Shown here piece after piece: positions 60,990 to 64,000 of a DNA stretch of 64,000 nucleotides. The DNA is from JAJEFO01 sp009843725 (GTDB lineage Bacteria; Pseudomonadota; Alphaproteobacteria; Rhodobacterales; Rhodobacteraceae). The stretch covers positions 558,001 to 622,000 of the forward strand of contig CBDEUJ010000005.1 of assembly GCA_965243215.1 (NCBI GenBank), given 5' to 3'. The translations under genes and the position numbers were made by a program. The notes below the pieces were generated by a model that was not told where the DNA came from, did not search any database, and worked only from the letters and a program-made list of their open reading frames with translations. Within the stretch, counting starts at the first letter, position 1. Each line of letters begins with the position of its first letter.

Positions 60990-61895
60990 ATGCCACGAAC
61001 GCGATTCATGCAGCACGGAATTCCGTTCCCCGACATTTCACCAATCCTGGTCGAGATTCCCCTGGGCCCGATAGATCTGCCGATTCGCTGGTATGCTCTC
61101 GCCTACATCGCGGGATTCCTGGCCGGCTACTGGATCCTCCGTCGAACCATCGGGCGTCCGCAACTCTGGAAGGACGAATCCCCGGCCCTTGACCGCAAGC
61201 AGCTCGACGACCTCCTGGTCTGGCTGATCCTCGGCGTCGTTCTGGGAGGCCGCCTCGGATATGTCCTGTTCTATGGAGGGGGACAGGCACTGGAAGATCC
61301 CCTGTCGATCCTGCGCGTCTGGGAAGGCGGCATGTCGTTCCATGGCGGTTTGCTGGGCGTCGCCGTCGCCGCAACCGTCTTCGCGCACAGGCACGGCCTT
61401 CCCCTGACGGGACTCGCGGACGGACTGGCACTCGCGACTCCGCCGGGGCTGCTCCTCGGCCGCATCGCAAACTTCATCAATGCCGAACTCTGGGGAAAGC
61501 CAACGGACATGCCGTGGGGCGTGATTTTTCCGGGCTCCGCCGCGCAGAGCTGTCCCGGCGTCGCAGGCGCCTGCGCAAGGCATCCGTCGCAAATCTACGA
61601 AGCTGGGCTTGAAGGCCTGATTCTCGGAATCCTTCTCCTTTGGCTTGCCTATGCACGAGGCTGGCTCAAGCGGCCCGGCGCAATTGCCGGCGTCTTCATC
61701 GCGGGCTACGGCGCGTCCCGTTTTGCTGTGGAGTTCTTCCGGCAAGCCGACTCCCAGTTCGTGACGGCAGGCAATCCCATGGGACATGTCGCCTTCGCCG
61801 GCCCGATCGGGGTTACCATGGGCCAGCTCCTGTCCTTGCCAATGATCGCGCTCGCGCTGCTCGCACTCTACCTTGCCTTCAGGTCCCGCCCGTGA
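60990..61895 (+). CDS. lgt: Prolipoprotein diacylglyceryl transferase Lgt
   Basis: Up to 301 residues, seven membrane segments. It transfers diacylglycerol from phosphatidylglycerol to the lipobox cysteine of prolipoproteins. Signature segments: IRWYALAYIAGFLAGYWILR, GGRLGYVLFYGG, the periplasmic WEGGMSFHGGLLG, the catalytic GRIANFINAELWGKPTDMPW and HPSQIYEAGLEGL. The ATG at 60990 is the longest start; ATG 61008 (MQHGIPFPDISP) is equally possible and neither has a clear ribosome site. Confidence 0.96.
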   Translation: MPRTRFMQHGIPFPDISPILVEIPLGPIDLPIRWYALAYIAGFLAGYWILRRTIGRPQLWKDESPALDRKQLDDLLVWLILGVVLGGRLGYVLFYGGGQALEDPLSILRVWEGGMSFHGGLLGVAVAATVFAHRHGLPLTGLADGLALATPPGLLLGRIANFINAELWGKPTDMPWGVIFPGSAAQSCPGVAGACARHPSQIYEAGLEGLILGILLLWLAYARGWLKRPGAIAGVFIAGYGASRFAVEFFRQADSQFVTAGNPMGHVAFAGPIGVTMGQLLSLPMIALALLALYLAFRSRP

Positions 61896-62043
61896 ACGCA
61901 GCCCCCGGCCCTCCCGCCAAGCCACGCAGAACGCGCCAGACAGCACCGACCGCTCATGCGAGGATCGCCCGGCCAAGACTTTCCCTGGACGAGGCACGAC
62001 TTCCGCGGCACCGCCCGCCCGCTTGCCAGGGGCGCGCTTCCGG

Positions 62044-63108
62044 ATGACCGAGCTGGAGAAGCTCCTCATCCAGAGAATCCGCGCCACCGGACCAATGACC
62101 GTGGCGGACTACATGCACGACTGTCTGCTGCATCCCGAATTCGGATACTATTCAAGGCGCGACCCCCTTGGGGTGTCGGGCGATTTCACAACGGCGCCGG
62201 AAATCAGCCAGATGTTCGGCGAACTCCTGGGACTGGCGCTTGCCCAGGCCTGGCTCGACCGCGAGGCGCCACGGCCAGTGTGCCTTGCCGAGCTCGGCCC
62301 CGGCAGGGGCACGCTCATGGCGGACATGCTTCGGGCCAGCCGGACAGTGCCCGAATTCCCCGAAGCCCTTTCCGTTCACCTCGTGGAGGCGTCACCAGTT
62401 CTGCGCGACTTGCAACGGAAGGCAATTGACCGCCCGCTGCACCATCACGACACGATCGAAAGCCTTCCCCGCATTCCCCTGTTTCTCGTCGCGAACGAGT
62501 TCTTCGACGCCCTTCCCGTGCGCCAGTTCCAGCGAGACGGCGCCATGTGGCGGGAGCGCATGGTCGGCGTTGACAACGACGGCACCCTGACACTGGGCCT
62601 TTCGGACCCGGTCAGTCCCGAATCGCTGACCGACCGGCTGGGCGATACACGTGACGGCGACATCGTCGAGACCCGTCCGGCCGCAAGTGCCATTGCAGCC
62701 GGCATCGGAAAGCGAATCGCCGAATTTGGCGGCCTTGCGCTGGTGGTGGACTACGGCGGCCAACGTTCGCTCGGCGACACGGTGCAGGCCGTCCAGGTTC
62801 ACAGGAGCGTGCCGGCGCTGACCGATCCCGGCACGGCAGACCTGACCGCCCATGTGGACTTCGAGGCAATTTCAGATGCCGCCCGTCCTGCGGCTCACAC
62901 GCAAGTGATTCCCCAGGGCGAATTCCTCGAACGTCTCGGAATAGTCCAGCGCGCGGAGAGACTGGCCGCAAGGCTGAAGGGATCCGCTCTCGAAAGCCAT
63001 GTCGCCGCGCTTCGCCGCTTGACGCATGAGGACGAAATGGGAACGCTCTTTCGGGCAATGGCCCTCTACCAGGAAGGCACGCGGTTGCCGCCCGGATTCA
63101 CGGCATGA
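62044..63108 (+). CDS. MidA/NDUFAF7-type SAM-dependent methyltransferase
   Basis: 354 residues. LHPEFGYYSRRDPLGVSGDF then TTAPEISQMFGELLG at the N-terminus and the SAM site CLAELGPGRGTLMADMLR, FLVANEFFDALPVRQF and ALVVDYGG are family marks. In mitochondria the relative NDUFAF7 methylates an arginine of complex I NDUFS2; the bacterial role is likely similar but unproven. The ATG at 62044 starts the conserved part (MTELEKLLIQRIRATGPM); the open frame upstream is unconserved. The stop overlaps pgeF by four bases. Confidence 0.93.
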   Translation: MTELEKLLIQRIRATGPMTVADYMHDCLLHPEFGYYSRRDPLGVSGDFTTAPEISQMFGELLGLALAQAWLDREAPRPVCLAELGPGRGTLMADMLRASRTVPEFPEALSVHLVEASPVLRDLQRKAIDRPLHHHDTIESLPRIPLFLVANEFFDALPVRQFQRDGAMWRERMVGVDNDGTLTLGLSDPVSPESLTDRLGDTRDGDIVETRPAASAIAAGIGKRIAEFGGLALVVDYGGQRSLGDTVQAVQVHRSVPALTDPGTADLTAHVDFEAISDAARPAAHTQVIPQGEFLERLGIVQRAERLAARLKGSALESHVAALRRLTHEDEMGTLFRAMALYQEGTRLPPGFTA

Positions 63109-63860
63109 CGATCGAAGTCATCACATCCGAGGCCTTGGCGCGGTGGCGCCACGGCTTCTTCACACGGAAGGGCGGCGTTTCCACCGGCGTCTTCGCCAGC
63201 CTGAACTGCGGCCATGGCTCAACGGACCGGAAGGAGACCGTGTCGATCAACCGGCAACGGGCGGCCGACGTTCTTGGCATCTCGCCGAAGCGCTTGGCGA
63301 CGGTTCACCAGGTGCACTCTGCCACGGCGCTTGCGGCGGACGCCCCGTTCGATGTGCAGCCAAGAGCCGACGGGATGGCATCAGCGACGCCAGGCCTTGG
63401 CCTCGCCATACTGACCGCCGACTGTCAGCCAGTCCTGCTTGCCGACAATTCCGCACAAGTGATCGGCGCCGCGCATGCCGGTTGGCGCGGCGCCCTGGAC
63501 GGAATCCTGGAAGCCACGGTCGATGCAATGGAAGGGCTCGGTGCGCGCGCCGCTGGAATCACCGCCGTGATCGGCCCGTCAATCAGCCAGCGCGCGTATG
63601 AAGTGGGGCCGGAATTTCTTGAACGCTTTGTCGACGACGACCCGGGAAACACGCGATTCTTCGCGAACGGACGTGACGACCGCCTTCAGTTCGATCTTGT
63701 TGGCTACAGCCTTCAACGTCTCCGCAATGCAGGCATCGGCAATGCGCAATGGACGGGGCATTGCACATATTCCGACCCGGACCGCTTCTTTTCCTATCGT
63801 CGAAGCCGGCATCGCAAGGAGCCGGACTACGGCCGCCTGATTTCAGTCATCTGCCTTTGA
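63105..63860 (+). CDS. pgeF: Peptidoglycan editing factor PgeF (laccase-domain, YfiH)
   Basis: 251 residues. RHGFFTRKGGVSTGVFASLN, VHQVHSATAL, ILTADCQPVLLADNSAQVIG, AAHAGWRGALDGI and GPSISQRAYEVG hold the conserved His, Cys and His ligands of the zinc/copper site. YfiH removes mis-incorporated L-Ser-bearing muropeptide precursors and is often mislabelled polyphenol oxidase. The order lgt-midA-pgeF is usual in Rhodobacteraceae. Confidence 0.95.
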   Translation: MTIEVITSEALARWRHGFFTRKGGVSTGVFASLNCGHGSTDRKETVSINRQRAADVLGISPKRLATVHQVHSATALAADAPFDVQPRADGMASATPGLGLAILTADCQPVLLADNSAQVIGAAHAGWRGALDGILEATVDAMEGLGARAAGITAVIGPSISQRAYEVGPEFLERFVDDDPGNTRFFANGRDDRLQFDLVGYSLQRLRNAGIGNAQWTGHCTYSDPDRFFSYRRSRHRKEPDYGRLISVICL

Positions 63861-63918
63861 ACGCGACGGAGGCGCAGTTCCCTGAGGCAACGGACGGCAC
63901 GGGTGCGACGCTCCAGCG

Positions 63919-63999
63919 TCACGCGATCTCGGCTTGCCGCTCCTCAAGCACGTCAAACGGCACTGCGGGCTCGTCCTTGGCACACCGAATCACGAGGGA
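63919..63999 (-). CDS. C-terminal end of an unidentified gene entering from the right
   Basis: An open minus-strand frame from the window edge ends with TGA at 63921-63919 and reads SLVIRCAKDEPAVPFDVLEE then RQAEIA. Only 26 codons are visible, too few to assign. It would converge on pgeF. Confidence 0.35.
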   Translation of the reverse strand, partial: SLVIRCAKDEPAVPFDVLEERQAEIA

Positions 64000-64000
64000 C

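Noticed and set aside
1..64000. CRISPR arrays
   Set aside because: No regularly spaced 25-40 base direct repeats with unique spacers were seen; the iterated octamers at 46.3 kb are too short and irregular.

Overview
The window is about 63% GC and reads as chromosome of an alphaproteobacterium, most likely Rhodobacterales/Rhodobacteraceae. The reasons are the mreB-mreC-mreD-mrdA-rodA block, the neighbourhood of UbiK-like, lgt, MidA-type methyltransferase and pgeF, and the tightly overlapping operons. No ribosomal RNA is present, so the placement is inferred from gene content only.

Left arm (1-15.1 kb): the 3' end of an Opp/Dpp peptide importer (permease, permease, fused OppD-OppF ATPase), a worn IS4-type transposase relic, then a carbohydrate locus. 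The locus has two divergent arms. The minus arm is a GH13 alpha-glucosidase, a LacI-type repressor, a PanB-like enzyme, and a fatty-acid-desaturase-like monooxygenase with its Rieske ferredoxin. The plus arm is a sugar-binding protein, an ABC ATPase, a permease, a small ORF, a PhyH-type dioxygenase and a GH31 glycosidase. Two palindromes built on CAAAAACGTTTTTG lie between the arms and are the probable LacI operators.

Middle (15.1-46.6 kb): an integrative, probably mobilisable, island beside a tRNA-Gln(TTG) gene. It starts with two overlapping tyrosine integrases. It carries a MobF-type relaxase/helicase and a far-end cluster of small ribbon-helix-helix-like mobilisation-type proteins, with iterated TGCACATG motifs and a perfect 17-bp palindrome upstream of them. 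No type IV secretion or coupling-protein gene is visible, so it looks like an IME rather than an ICE. Its cargo is mostly defence: (i) a 1609-residue metallophosphatase-NACHT STAND protein of much lower GC; (ii) an HNH endonuclease and a small conserved cysteine-rich protein; (iii) a C5-cytosine methyltransferase facing a five-gene operon of Z1 helicase, PD-(D/E)XK nuclease, MORC/MutL-like GHKL ATPase and two unknown proteins, a predicted MORC-type restriction-modification system. Decay and rearrangement are evident: an IS630 relic, a relic joining a second relaxase to a second integrase, a duplicated mobilisation gene pair, and a 2129-bp ISAs1-type insertion. The insertion encodes a DruA-domain/DDE transposase in two frames joined by an A8 slippery site, with 20-bp inverted repeats and a 10-bp target duplication.

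Right arm (46.6-64 kb): ordinary chromosomal genes. These are nhaA, a DUF318/ArsP-type permease with an ArsR-type regulator whose start lies inside a perfect 38-bp palindrome, two D-2-hydroxyacid dehydrogenases, a uracil-DNA-glycosylase family protein, the rod-shape/elongasome operon, csaA-like and proC genes, a YbjN protein, a UbiK-like protein, lgt, a MidA-type methyltransferase and pgeF.
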